DNA of 35,032 nt from the NCBI GenBank assembly GCA_029959905.1, contig JASCNZ010000027.1, positions 1 through 35,032 on the forward strand, read 5' to 3'. This stretch comes from Microbacteriaceae bacterium PS02344 (GTDB lineage: Bacteria > Actinomycetota > Actinomycetes > Actinomycetales > Microbacteriaceae). Positions 23,113 to 31,976 of the stretch are shown piece by piece. Position 1 is the stretch's first letter; each line of letters starts with the position of its first letter. A program made the position numbers and the translations under genes. The notes beneath the pieces were generated by a model. The model worked only from the letters and a program-made list of their open reading frames with translations, had not been told where the DNA came from and made no database searches.

Positions 23113-23328
23113 TCACTCCCCCGTTCTGCGCGTGAGCGCCTGTGCCGCGTCGAGCACGCGCGCCCGATAGGCGATGACGAGGTCGACCACCTCGTCGAGT
23201 CGCTCCGCGACGACGTAGACGCCGCCGTCGACCATGTGCAGCGTGGTGTCCGGCGACGCCTGCACCCGCTCGATCAGGTCCGGGTTCACCGCGAACCGCG
23301 TGCGGTCGAGGCGGGTCACGGTGATCAT
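23113..23328 (-). CDS. flbD: Flagellar FlbD family protein (SwrD-like)
   Basis: 71 residues, MITVTRLDRTRFAVNPDLIERVQASPDTTLHMVDGGVYVVAERLDEVVDLVI (start shown). FlbD/SwrD is a small conserved protein just upstream of motA in Gram-positive flagellar operons and is linked to torque in Bacillus. ATG at 23328 with GGAG 6 bases upstream. First gene of flbD-motA-motB-fliM-fliN-fliO. Confidence 0.92.
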   Translation of the reverse strand: MITVTRLDRTRFAVNPDLIERVQASPDTTLHMVDGGVYVVAERLDEVVDLVIAYRARVLDAAQALTRRTGE

Positions 23329-23367
23329 CGCAGTCTCCGGTTGCGGGCGGGCGGCAGGTCGTTCCCG

Positions 23368-23398
23368 ACTATCGCGACGGGGCCCGCCGGGGGTAACC
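23368..23398 (-). promoter_or_regulatory. Flagellar-type promoter of the flbD operon
   Basis: Minus strand: GGTTAC, 17 bases, GCGATAGTCGG. Matches the other three elements. Expected transcript start near 23361, about 33 nt before the ATG. It overlaps the hairpin that probably terminates the flgB-flgE transcript. Confidence 0.7.
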
Positions 23399-23414
23399 CG
23401 GACGAGCCCCGTCG
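23375..23414 (-). terminator. flgE-operon terminator nested with the flbD promoter
   Basis: CGACGGGGC (23375-23383) pairs perfectly with GCCCCGTCG (23406-23414). An inner stem CCGGG / CCCGG places GGTAA of the promoter -35 in its loop. It starts 8 bases past the flgE stop. Confidence 0.6.
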
Positions 23415-23422
23415 ATGGCGGA

Positions 23423-24586
23423 TCAGCGCTTGAGCTGCGTGAGCTCCTGCAGCACCTCGTCGCTCGTGGTGATGATGCGCGCGTTCGCCTGGAAGCCGCG
23501 CTGCGCGACGATGAGGTTCGTGAACTCCTGCGAGAGGTCGACGTTGCTCATCTCCAGCGTGCCCGAGACGAGGTTCCCGAAGCCGGCCTGCCCCGCCTCG
23601 CCCATCTGCGCGGCGCCCGAGTTCACCGACACGCGGTACGACGAGCCGCCGGCTTTCTCGAGGCCCTCGGGGTTCGCGAAGGTCGCCATGGCGATCTTGC
23701 CCAACGTCTCGGTGGCGCCGTTGCTGAACGTGCCCACGATCGACCCGTCGCCGGTGATGCTGTACGACTTCAGGGTGCCCGCGGCCGCCCCGTTCTGACC
23801 GGTGACCGCGACGGTCGAGAGCGTGGCGTACCCGGTCACGGCCGTGAGGTCGATGCTCACGCCGGCGTTCAGCACGAGGCCGCCGCCGGTCTGCGTGCCC
23901 TCGTCGAACTCGAGGGTGCCGTTCGCACCGCTCGACGGCTCGATGACGTTCCATCCGGTGGCCGTGCGGGTGAAGGTGAGGCTGAGGGTCGAGGGTGCGC
24001 CCTGCGGATCGTAGACGGTCACATCGCGCACGATCTCGTCACCCACGGCGGCGGTGGCCGGAAGGTTGCCGGTGACGGTCGCGGTGGTCGTCTCGCGCGC
24101 GGGTGCGACGGCGTCGAGCGGCAGCACGATGTTGCCGACCGCCTGACCGGTGTTCACCACGCCGTTCTGCGCTGCCCATCCCTGCACGATGGCGCCGTCT
24201 GCGGTGACCATCTTGCCCGTCGGGTCGAACGAGAACCCGCCGGCGCGGGTGTAGAGCGTCTCTCCTCCGGCGCGCACGGCGAAGAACCCGTCACCCGAGA
24301 TCATCAGGTCGCCTCCGCGGCCGGTGGCCTGCGCCGATCCCTGGGCGAAGTTGGTGCGGATGCCGGCCACCTGCACGCCGAGACCGACCTGTGCAGGGTT
24401 GCGGCCGCCGACCTGGTCGTCGGGGATGCCGGGGTTGCCGACCAGCTGCGACAGCGAATCCTGGAAGAGCACGGACGACGCCTTGTAGCCGGCGGTGTTG
24501 ACGTTCGCGATGTTGTTGCCCGTGACGTCGAGCATGGTCTGGTGGGAGCGGAGGCCGGAGATGCCGGAGTAGAGCGAGCGGAGCAT
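23423..24586 (-). CDS. flgE: Flagellar hook protein FlgE
   Basis: 387 residues. N-terminal rod/hook motif MLRSLYSGISGLRSHQTMLDVTGNNIANVNTAGYK (start shown), C-terminal MSNVDLSQEFTNLIVAQRGFQANARIITTSDEVLQEL. FlgE polymerises into the hook under FlgD and FliK control. ATG at 24586 with AGAAGAGAG upstream. Only hook-family protein in the window besides FlgB, FlgC and FlgK, and last gene of the flgB operon. Confidence 0.95.
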   Translation of the reverse strand: MLRSLYSGISGLRSHQTMLDVTGNNIANVNTAGYKASSVLFQDSLSQLVGNPGIPDDQVGGRNPAQVGLGVQVAGIRTNFAQGSAQATGRGGDLMISGDGFFAVRAGGETLYTRAGGFSFDPTGKMVTADGAIVQGWAAQNGVVNTGQAVGNIVLPLDAVAPARETTTATVTGNLPATAAVGDEIVRDVTVYDPQGAPSTLSLTFTRTATGWNVIEPSSGANGTLEFDEGTQTGGGLVLNAGVSIDLTAVTGYATLSTVAVTGQNGAAAGTLKSYSITGDGSIVGTFSNGATETLGKIAMATFANPEGLEKAGGSSYRVSVNSGAAQMGEAGQAGFGNLVSGTLEMSNVDLSQEFTNLIVAQRGFQANARIITTSDEVLQELTQLKR

Positions 24587-24610
24587 GATGTTCTCTCTTC
24601 TGTGGGGAGG

Positions 24611-25066
24611 TCAGGCGGCGGCGGACGCGTCCGCGGCGGGGGTGGTCGTGGGTGCGGTGGAGATGCCGGTGATCGCGTCGAGGGCGATGTCCTTGCCGCC
24701 GATCGTCACCTGCGGCACGGGGCCGTCGAACGAGACTTTGGTGACGATGCCCGTGACGGTCTTGCCGTCGGCGTCCTCGTAGCGGGCTTCCTGCCCGATC
24801 AGCGCGGTCGCGGCCTGGCGCATGTGGAGGGCGAACGCCTCGGTGCCGTTGTCGGCGAGGACGGTCAGCTTCTCCATCATCGCCAGCTGGGTGGTCTGCG
24901 CGATCATCTCGTTGGTGTCCATGGGGTTGGACGGGTCCTGGTGGGTGAGCTGCGTCACGAGCAGGCGCAGGAAAACCTCGCCGTCGAGCGTCTGCTTGCG
25001 GCTGGCCGGGTCGGTCGTGCTGCCGGTGTGGATCGAGGTCGGGGCGCTCACGGCGTCGACGGTCAT
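24611..25066 (-). CDS. flgD: Flagellar hook capping protein FlgD
   Basis: 151 residues, the hook cap scaffold. The conserved N-terminal segment TLDGEVFLRLLVTQLTHQDPSNPMDTNEMIAQTTQLAMMEKL is intact. The C-terminal half is reduced (GQEARYEDADGKTVTGIVTKVSFDG...ITGIS), with no room for the FnIII/Ig insert of enterobacterial FlgD. ATG 25066, preceded by AGAGGACA. Lies between fliK and flgE. Confidence 0.94.
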   Translation of the reverse strand: MTVDAVSAPTSIHTGSTTDPASRKQTLDGEVFLRLLVTQLTHQDPSNPMDTNEMIAQTTQLAMMEKLTVLADNGTEAFALHMRQAATALIGQEARYEDADGKTVTGIVTKVSFDGPVPQVTIGGKDIALDAITGISTAPTTTPAADASAAA

Positions 25067-25078
25067 GCAGGTGTCCTC

Positions 25079-26554
25079 TCAGGCGAAGATGTCGAGGCCC
25101 GCACCGGCGGTGGGGCGGGTGGGGGTGGGTTCGCGGCGCTCGGGCGCGGATGCAGCGCTCGCTGCGGGGGTGTCGGAGCGGAGGGCTCCGCGGCCTCGGT
25201 CGTGATCGCGCGGCGCCTGCTCGGCGTCGCCCGTGGGCCCGCGGTCGGCACCCCCGCCGGTGTCGGGCCCTGCGCCCAGGGCGACGCTCGAGTGGGGAGA
25301 GATGCCGGCGAGATCGCGCCGCAGGTCGCCGAGGAGCGTGCGAAGTGCCTCGCGTCCGGCGTCGGTGGCGCCGAGAAGGTGCACCTGCACCTCTCCGTCG
25401 GCCGAGATGTGGGCGCGCACGGTGACCGGGCCCAGGCTCTCCGGCTCGATGGTCATGGTCAGCTGGTGACTGCCGGCCGGTCGCTGCGCGAGGTGCAGCA
25501 CGGCGGGTGCGATCTGGGCAGCCAGGGGCTGCGGTGCGCTCGGGGTCGACGCCGGGGCGGCCGCAGGTGCGACGGATGCCGTCGACGCGACACCCGGCAG
25601 CGGCACAGGGGCGCCGGATGCCGCGGACGCGGTCGCGGTCGTGGGGGGTGCCGCGACCCCGGGCTCCGCGGTCGCTCGGGCGGGGAACCCCGATCGGGAG
25701 GAGAACGCCGGTGCGACCGCGACCGGCACCTCGACGTCCGGTGATGGAGCGGACGGCGGCGCGGCGGCGGCGCCGATCCCCGTACCCGCGGCGCCTGCTG
25801 CCGTCGGGAGCGTGACATTGCGGAGGTCCTGTCGGGACACCGTCTCCACAGGCGCCGCGCCGAATGCGGGGAGGCCGGGTCCCGCAGCGGTCGGCGGGGC
25901 GTCGTCGGGCATCGCACGGGATGCGCTCGCCTCGGAGGGTGACTCGGGGGTGGCACCCGCCCCGGTGCCCAGGGCACCAGCCGCGGACATCGCCGCTCGG
26001 TCCTCCCGCGCCGCGAGCAGCAGCGCCGGCGTCACGCCATCACCCTCCGGCGTCCCCGCCGTCGGTGTCGGGCCCACCGCCGTCCCCCTCGCCGCCGTCT
26101 CCGCCGCCGCCTCAGCCGCGCCGGTCTCCGTCGCCGGCGACCCGCCGGGTGCGGTCGTCGATGCCGGAACGGTGACCGCGAGCGTCGGGGCTCCGGTCGG
26201 AACGATGAGAATGTTCGCCAGGCTGACAGGTGAGGAGGAGACCGCGGGGGTCTCCCCCTCGCCCTCCCCCTGTCGCGGCTCGGCACACGCGGGAAGCACC
26301 CCTGCGTGCGTCGAGACCCCGGCCTCCGATGCATCGCCGCAGGACGCGGCCGTGGTGCCGTCCTCGTCGGCACCCCCGGCGTCACGGGCGTCGACGGCCT
26401 CCGCTCCGAGCTTCCGATCGGCGGTCGTCAGCGCTGCGTCGAAAGCCGCGGCGCGGTCGGGCGCCGCGCCGGAGGCAGGTGCCCCGCTCCGCCCGCCCGC
26501 AGCGCCGAGCAGCATCGAGCCCGGCGCGGTAGACGTGGCGGGCGCCGCGCTCAT
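25079..26554 (-). CDS. fliK: Flagellar hook-length control protein FliK
   Basis: 491 residues. The first ~370 are a low-complexity Ala/Pro/Gly/Thr-rich ruler. The conserved Flg_hook domain lies near residues 370-430, HQLTMTIEPESLGPVTVRAHISADGEVQVHLLG, with the expected LxPxxLGxVxV signature. It measures hook length and triggers FlhB switching. The unstructured tail holds many Gly, Arg and Pro. ATG at 26554 overlaps the fliJ stop (ATGA). Confidence 0.9.
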   Translation of the reverse strand: MSAAPATSTAPGSMLLGAAGGRSGAPASGAAPDRAAAFDAALTTADRKLGAEAVDARDAGGADEDGTTAASCGDASEAGVSTHAGVLPACAEPRQGEGEGETPAVSSSPVSLANILIVPTGAPTLAVTVPASTTAPGGSPATETGAAEAAAETAARGTAVGPTPTAGTPEGDGVTPALLLAAREDRAAMSAAGALGTGAGATPESPSEASASRAMPDDAPPTAAGPGLPAFGAAPVETVSRQDLRNVTLPTAAGAAGTGIGAAAAPPSAPSPDVEVPVAVAPAFSSRSGFPARATAEPGVAAPPTTATASAASGAPVPLPGVASTASVAPAAAPASTPSAPQPLAAQIAPAVLHLAQRPAGSHQLTMTIEPESLGPVTVRAHISADGEVQVHLLGATDAGREALRTLLGDLRRDLAGISPHSSVALGAGPDTGGGADRGPTGDAEQAPRDHDRGRGALRSDTPAASAASAPERREPTPTRPTAGAGLDIFA

Positions 26555-26973
26555 GCCGCGCTCCCGTCACCGCGGCTGCGGACCACGGCGATCTCGTCGA
26601 GCGCCATCTGCTCGCTCCGCAGCTCCGCCGCCGCCGTCTCCGTGCGATGCGCGTCTTCGAGCCGTTCCAGGCCCTTCAGCTCGCGTCGCGCCTCGACGTG
26701 CGCGGAGCGGGCCTCGAGTTCCTCGGCGCGTCGAAGCTCCGCGAGCGTCTGCAGATCGGCGAGAGCGCTCCGGCCGGATGCCCGTGCCGCGGCCATGGCG
26801 AGCAGGGTCGCCGCATCCTCGATCCGATCGCCGATCTGCGCGAGACCGGTCACCGCGTCCTGTTCCGCGGATTCCGCCGCGGCCCGCGCGGCGCCGGCGC
26901 GCGACAGCTCTTCGGCGGCCATGCGCTCCTGCGCACCGCGCACGCGCAGGAGTCCCGCCAGGGGGAAGGTCAT
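26551..26973 (-). CDS. fliJ: Flagellar FliJ-like export chaperone
   Basis: 140 residues, almost entirely a charged coiled coil, starting MTFPLAGLLRVRGAQERMAAEELS. FliJ links the FliI ATPase ring to FlhA. Sequence similarity in this family is low; the call rests on coiled-coil character and on ATGA overlap with fliI and fliK. Confidence 0.85.
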   Translation of the reverse strand: MTFPLAGLLRVRGAQERMAAEELSRAGAARAAAESAEQDAVTGLAQIGDRIEDAATLLAMAAARASGRSALADLQTLAELRRAEELEARSAHVEARRELKGLERLEDAHRTETAAAELRSEQMALDEIAVVRSRGDGSAA

Positions 26974-28298
26974 GCTGCTGCACCTCCGAGGTCGTGGGCC
27001 AGGGCGGCGAGACGCCGCCAGGACTCCGCCGTGGCGGCCGGTTCGCTCATCGGCTGGGTGAGGAATGCGGAGATCGCCGCCTCCTGCGCCAGGGCCGCGT
27101 CGACCAGCGGGTTGGCTCCGGCGCGGTACGCGCCGATGTCGATCAGGTCGCTCGCCGCACGCCGGGCCGCGAGCACGCGGCGCAGCGCGACGGCATCCGC
27201 CCGCTGCGCCGGGCTGGTGATCTTCGAGACCACGCGCGACACCGACCCGAGTACGTCGACCGCCGGGAAGTGGCCGCGGATGGCGAGGGCCCGGTCGAGC
27301 ACGACATGCCCGTCGAGAATGCCGCGCGCGGCGTCGGCGATCGGCTCGTTGTGGTCGTCGCCGTCGACGAGCACGGTGTAGAGCCCGGTGATCGAGCCCG
27401 TCTCCCCCGCCCCGGCGCGCTCGAGCAGGCCCGCGAGCACCGAGAAGGTCGACGGCGGATATCCGCGGGTCGCCGGCGGTTCCCCCGCGCTCAGACCGAT
27501 CTCGCGCTGGGCCATCGCGACGCGGGTCAGCGAGTCCATCATCAGCACCGCGTGCATCCCGTCGTCGCGGAACCCCTCGGCGATGCGCGTCGCGACGAAT
27601 GCCGACCGCAGGCGCGCCATCGCGGGTTGATCGGAGGTCGCGACGATCACGACCGACCGTGCGAGCCCCTCGGGGCCGAGGTCGTCCTCGAGGAACTCCC
27701 GCACCTCGCGACCGCGCTCGCCCACGAGGGCGATGACCGTGACGTCGGCGCTCGATCCGCGGGCGATCATCGACATCAGCGACGACTTGCCGACACCCGA
27801 TCCGGCGAACAGCCCGAGACGCTGCCCCGAGCCCACGGGCGTCATCGTGTCGAGCACCCGCACGCCGAGCGGCAGCTGCCGGTCGATACGCTGCCGGTGC
27901 ATGATGCTCGGTGCCATGTGGTCGAGCGAGACTCGGGGAACGTCCGACGCGAGCGGTCCTTTGCCGTCGATCGGGCGTCCGAGCCCGTCGAGCACCCGAC
28001 CCAGCAGACCGCGTCCCACCGGGACGCGGAGGGGAGTTCCCGAGTGGCGCACCCGCGCGCGGGACGTGATGCCGGTCGGCGGGGCGAGGGGCATGCACCG
28101 CGCAGAACCGCCGTCGACCGCCACGACCTCGGCGTCGACCGCGGTGCCGCGCGGCGTGTCTATGCGCACCCGGTCGCCCACCGCCGCGTCGATGCCCCGC
28201 ACCTCCACGCCCAGGCCGCGCACGCTCGTCACGACCCCGGAGCGCTCGGGCCGCACGGCCTCGCGCACACGGGCCCACGTCGGTGTCGCGCCGCTCAT
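26970..28298 (-). CDS. fliI: Flagellum-specific export ATPase FliI
   Basis: 442 residues. F1-beta-like ATPase that powers or primes export. The P-loop GLFAGSGVGKSSLM lies near residue 165. Also seen: LVGERGREVREFLEDDLG, the Walker B region HAVLMMDSLTRVAMAQREIGLSAGEPPATRGYPPS, and GSITGLYTVLVDGDDHNEPIADAARGILDGHVVL. ATG at 28298 overlaps the fliH stop (ATGA). The open frame continues upstream but lacks family similarity there. Confidence 0.97.
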   Translation of the reverse strand: MSGATPTWARVREAVRPERSGVVTSVRGLGVEVRGIDAAVGDRVRIDTPRGTAVDAEVVAVDGGSARCMPLAPPTGITSRARVRHSGTPLRVPVGRGLLGRVLDGLGRPIDGKGPLASDVPRVSLDHMAPSIMHRQRIDRQLPLGVRVLDTMTPVGSGQRLGLFAGSGVGKSSLMSMIARGSSADVTVIALVGERGREVREFLEDDLGPEGLARSVVIVATSDQPAMARLRSAFVATRIAEGFRDDGMHAVLMMDSLTRVAMAQREIGLSAGEPPATRGYPPSTFSVLAGLLERAGAGETGSITGLYTVLVDGDDHNEPIADAARGILDGHVVLDRALAIRGHFPAVDVLGSVSRVVSKITSPAQRADAVALRRVLAARRAASDLIDIGAYRAGANPLVDAALAQEAAISAFLTQPMSEPAATAESWRRLAALAHDLGGAAA

Positions 28299-28930
28299 GC
28301 GGCCCCCTCGTCGTCCTCGCCGCGGAGCACCGCGGCGGCGCGCGCGAGAGCCGCGTCGATCCGGGTGTCGATGAGCCCGTGCGCCAACTCGACCATCGCC
28401 CCACCGGGACCGACGGCGGGCGAAGGATCCACGGCGATGCCGTCGAGCAGAGCGGCCGACGTCGCGTCCTCGCGCAGCACTGCGAGATCGCGCTCGTCGA
28501 GCGCGATCCGCACCCACTCCGCGGTCGGCGCCTGCGCGAGGGCGCGGCGAAGGGCGTGCCCGGCGGAGCGCGCAGGGTCGGAGAGTTCGGCACCCACGAT
28601 CAGCGCCGCGAGTTCGACCGCGAGTTCCTCGATGCGCGCACCCGCCACTCCTTCCACGGCGGTGGCGCGGGCGTCGACCGCCACTCGTGCAGCGCGGAGG
28701 GCTTCGAGGGCCCGACCGGCCGCCGCGGCGTACTCCTCCCGATCGCGCCGGGCCTGTTCCTCGACGGCGATCGACCCGAGGCGGGCCTCCTCGCGCGCGA
28801 CGCGCCTCCCCTCGGCGTATCCGTCGGCGTACCCGCGCACCCGCGCCCGCTCGGTCTCCGCGCGCACGTCGGCTCGCGGCTCCCCGATGCGGGGGGTCAC
28901 GAGGGGCAGGAAAGCGGGTTCGAGGCTCAT
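28295..28930 (-). CDS. fliH: FliH-like flagellar assembly protein
   Basis: 211 residues. Long charged helix in the first half (RVRGYADGYAEGRRVAREEARLG...), then the HrpE/YscL/FliH C-terminal domain (ARIEELAVELAALIVGAELSD ... RIALDERDLAVLRED ... GGAMVELAHGLIDTRIDAALARAA). It regulates and docks FliI. The GYxxGYxxG repeat is a FliH hallmark. ATG at 28930 overlaps the fliG stop. Confidence 0.88.
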   Translation of the reverse strand: MSLEPAFLPLVTPRIGEPRADVRAETERARVRGYADGYAEGRRVAREEARLGSIAVEEQARRDREEYAAAAGRALEALRAARVAVDARATAVEGVAGARIEELAVELAALIVGAELSDPARSAGHALRRALAQAPTAEWVRIALDERDLAVLREDATSAALLDGIAVDPSPAVGPGGAMVELAHGLIDTRIDAALARAAAVLRGEDDEGAA

Positions 28931-30015
28931 TCGATCAGCTCGTCCTCGTCCTCGCGCGAGATGGTGATCTCCTCGGCCGCCTCCAGCTCGCGGATGATGC
29001 GCACCACCTCCGCGCGCGCCTCATCGACCTGGCGCATGCGCACGGGGCCGAGCACGCGGGTCTCCTCCGCGAGGTTCTCCTGGTTGCGCTCGGTCATGTT
29101 CGACCGCACCTTGTCGAGGATCTGCTCGTCGGCACCCTTGAGCGCGAGCGCGAGCATCCGCAGGTCGATCCCCCGCAGCACCCGCTGCGTGTCGCGGTCC
29201 TCGAGGCGCGCGATGTCGGCGAACGTCACCATGCGGCTGCGGATGTCTTCGACCAGCGCGAGGTCCCGGCCCTCCAGGCTCGCCAGCAGCGACTTCTCGA
29301 GCGCGGTGTCCGAGCGGTTGATGATCTCGACGAGCGGCTGTACGCCGCCGATGGTCTCGTGGTTGTCGCGCATCGCGAACACCCCGGTGCGCGCCCGCAG
29401 CGAGTCCGCCACGATCGAGATCGCCTCCTGCGTCGCCGTGCCCATGGTGGCGATGGCCTGCGCGACGTCCGTCCGCAGCGGGTCCTGCAGCGCCGCGAGC
29501 ACCGCGGCTGCGCGATCGGCTCGCAGGTTCGCGAGCACCACGGCCACGGTGGTCGGCAGCTCCCCCTCGAGCACCGCGGCGAGCTGCGCCGGATCGGCGG
29601 CGTTGAGGAAGTCGAACGACACGGTTCCCTGCGACATCACGCGCCCCACGATGCCGACCGCCTTCTCGCGCCCGAAGGCGGTCTCCAGCAGCCCGGTCGC
29701 CAGGTCCTGTCCCCCGCGCGAGGGCACCGAGCCGCCCTGCGCGATGCGTCGGAACTCGGCGAGGGCGCGCGCGGTGGCCGCGATGTCGACCCCGCCCAGC
29801 TGGGTGAGCTCGGCGGCGAGCAGCTCCGCACGCTCCTCCCCCAGATGCCGGAGCACCTCGGCGCTCGCCGCACGGTCCATGTTCATCAGCACGATCGCGG
29901 CCTTGCGCAGACCGCTCATCTCCGGCCCGGCATCCTCCGCCGCGCCGACGACGGGCGCGGTGGAGATCTCGACGGTGTCGTCCTGCTCGTCGACGAGCCC
30001 TCCGAGCAGACTCAT
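28927..30015 (-). CDS. fliG: Flagellar motor switch protein FliG
   Basis: 362 residues. Torque-generating C-ring protein between FliF and FliM. N-terminal domain SGLRKAAIVLMNMDRAASAEVLRHLGEE. Middle domain ATTVAVVLANLRADRAAAVLAAL. C-terminal charged helix LVEDIRSRMVTFADIARLEDRDTQRVLRGIDLRMLALALKG, containing residues that contact MotA. ATG at 30015 overlaps the fliF stop. Confidence 0.96.
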   Translation of the reverse strand: MSLLGGLVDEQDDTVEISTAPVVGAAEDAGPEMSGLRKAAIVLMNMDRAASAEVLRHLGEERAELLAAELTQLGGVDIAATARALAEFRRIAQGGSVPSRGGQDLATGLLETAFGREKAVGIVGRVMSQGTVSFDFLNAADPAQLAAVLEGELPTTVAVVLANLRADRAAAVLAALQDPLRTDVAQAIATMGTATQEAISIVADSLRARTGVFAMRDNHETIGGVQPLVEIINRSDTALEKSLLASLEGRDLALVEDIRSRMVTFADIARLEDRDTQRVLRGIDLRMLALALKGADEQILDKVRSNMTERNQENLAEETRVLGPVRMRQVDEARAEVVRIIRELEAAEEITISREDEDELIE

Positions 30016-31655
30016 ACCCTGGCCTCGTCCATCAGGCTGGCGAGGGCGTTCGCGGTGGTCTGCGGCTCGCGCGTGGCGAGGTCGTCGATCTCGCGACGTC
30101 GACGCTCGACGAGCACCGCGTGCGGCTCCGGCTCGTCGTCGAGGTCGAGAACTGCCGTCGGCAGCACCTTCGTCGGCGCGGCCGCGGCGACCGCCATCGG
30201 GTCGGCGAGGCCCTTGAGCGACTTCAACTTCTGCTCCTCGTCCTCCGAGAGGGTCGCGAGGTACTCGATCGGACCGTCGTCGGTATACAGCACCCGACGC
30301 TTCATGCGCCGACGCAGCGCGAGGAACACCACGAGCACGATGACCGCGAGCAGCACCGATCCGCCGATGATCGCGGCCCGGATGATCTCCTGCTGCGTCT
30401 GGGCGGCCCGCTCCTCTTCGGCGGCCTGCAGCGCCGACTGCGCCGAGGCGGCGGCCGACTCGCTGAACTCCACGAACTCGACCGCGATCTCGTCGCCGCG
30501 CTCGACGTCGATGCCGGCGGCCGATGCCACGAGCGCCTCGACCTGCGCCGCCGTCACCCCGGTCACCGCCCCGCGGTTGAGGGCGATGCTCACGGTCTGC
30601 CGCGTCACCTCGCCCGCCGGAGTGATGGTCTTCTCGGTGGTCTTGTTCACCGCGTTGCTGCGCGACGTCTCCTCGAACTCGTACGATCCGTCGCCATCGC
30701 CGCCGTTCGGCACCGCGATGTTGTCGGGTCCGAGCACCCCCGTGCCGTTGCCCTGACCGCCGGTGTAGGTCTCGGTCTTCGTCTGCTCCGATGCGCTCAG
30801 GGCGTCGCCCTCCGGCGCCGAGTACGTCTCGTCCATGCGCTCCGACGTCGACGAGGCGACATCGGCCGAGACCGACACCGTGGCGTTGCCCGGGCCGACG
30901 ATCGTGTCGAGCATGCGGCTGACGCTCGCCGCGACCTTCGCCTCATGCTCGGTGGCCTGCGTCGAAGCGTTCCCGGTGACGCCCGCCCCGACGGCCGACA
31001 GCACCCGGCCGTTCTGGTCGGTCACGGCGACGTCTTCGGGCGTCATCCCCGGTACCGCGGCGCTGGTGAGGTGCACGATGGCCTCGATCTTCTCGTCGCC
31101 GAGCTCGGAGCCGTTGCGGGTCTTGATGAAGACCGACGCGGTGGGACTCTGGCGCTCCGACACGAACACGCTCTCCTCGGGGATCGCAAGCTGCACCGAC
31201 GCGGTGGTGATGCCGTCCATCGCCCCGATCGTTCCGGCGAGCTCCCCCTCGATCGCGCGCTTGTACGTGACGGACTGCTGGAACTCGCTCGTCGTGACGC
31301 CCATCTGGTCGAGGAGCGTGTAACCCTCGCTCGTGTCACCGGGCAGTCCGGCCGACGCCGCCGCTAACCGCTGGGGGTACACCTGGTCGTCGGGCACCAG
31401 GACCGTCGCCCCACCCTCGGCCAGCTCGTAAGGCACGCCGGCCGACTTGAGCTGCTCGACGACCGCCGAGGCGTCGCCGGCGCTCAGCCCGGTGAACAGC
31501 GGACTCATCTGCGGACGCGTGAGCCACGACCCGAGGGCGATCGCGCCCATGACGAGCAGCGCGATCCCGATCAAGGCGATCGTGCGCTGGGCGATCGAGA
31601 AGCCCGAGACGACCTGCTTGACGCGGTCGAACGACGTGGAGAGCATCTTCGGCAT
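30012..31655 (-). CDS. fliF: Flagellar MS-ring protein FliF
   Basis: 547 residues. Two membrane helices flank the ring domains: TIALIGIALLVMGAIALGSWL (near residues 24-44) and AIIGGSVLLAVIVLVVFLAL (near 430-460). Ring-building motif PLFTGLSAGDASAVVEQLKSAGVPYEL and the SVFIKTRNGSEL region are present. The C-terminal tail (LDDEPEPHAVLVERRRREIDDLATREPQTTANAL) binds FliG. ATG at 31655, 3 bases after the fliE stop. Confidence 0.96.
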   Translation of the reverse strand: MPKMLSTSFDRVKQVVSGFSIAQRTIALIGIALLVMGAIALGSWLTRPQMSPLFTGLSAGDASAVVEQLKSAGVPYELAEGGATVLVPDDQVYPQRLAAASAGLPGDTSEGYTLLDQMGVTTSEFQQSVTYKRAIEGELAGTIGAMDGITTASVQLAIPEESVFVSERQSPTASVFIKTRNGSELGDEKIEAIVHLTSAAVPGMTPEDVAVTDQNGRVLSAVGAGVTGNASTQATEHEAKVAASVSRMLDTIVGPGNATVSVSADVASSTSERMDETYSAPEGDALSASEQTKTETYTGGQGNGTGVLGPDNIAVPNGGDGDGSYEFEETSRSNAVNKTTEKTITPAGEVTRQTVSIALNRGAVTGVTAAQVEALVASAAGIDVERGDEIAVEFVEFSESAAASAQSALQAAEEERAAQTQQEIIRAAIIGGSVLLAVIVLVVFLALRRRMKRRVLYTDDGPIEYLATLSEDEEQKLKSLKGLADPMAVAAAAPTKVLPTAVLDLDDEPEPHAVLVERRRREIDDLATREPQTTANALASLMDEARV

Positions 31656-31658
31656 CGG

Positions 31659-31976
31659 CTAGGCCTGCATCCGCATGATCTCGTTGAACGCCGACACGCT
31701 GCGGTCGCGCACCGCCACGACGAGGTCGAGCGTGACCGAGGCCCGCGTCGACGCGATCATCGCCTGGTGGATGTCCTGCAGATCGCCCGTGACGGCCTGT
31801 ACCGCGAGCTCGTTCGAGGTCGACTGCAGCTGCTGCAGGTTCTCGACCGCGCCGGACAGCGAGGTGGCGAACGCCCCGGCCGATGCGGAACCCGCCGGGC
31901 CGGCGTCCTGTTCGAAGCTCAAGGCCGACAGCGAGGAGACCGGCGTCGACACGACGCCCTCGACAGGGGTGCTCAT
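31659..31976 (-). CDS. fliE: Flagellar hook-basal body protein FliE
   Basis: 105 residues. FliE joins the MS-ring to the rod. Conserved C-terminal half: NLQQLQSTSNELAVQAVTGDLQDIHQAMIASTRASVTLDLVVAVRDRSVSAFNEIMRMQA (part shown). ATG at 31976 overlaps the flgC stop; stop is TAG at 31659. Confidence 0.94.
   Translation of the reverse strand: MSTPVEGVVSTPVSSLSALSFEQDAGPAGSASAGAFATSLSGAVENLQQLQSTSNELAVQAVTGDLQDIHQAMIASTRASVTLDLVVAVRDRSVSAFNEIMRMQA

Noticed and set aside
25641..28967. 1108-residue plus-strand open frame
   Set aside because: Antisense shadow of fliK, fliJ, fliI and fliH; composition is low-complexity Ser/Arg/Ala.
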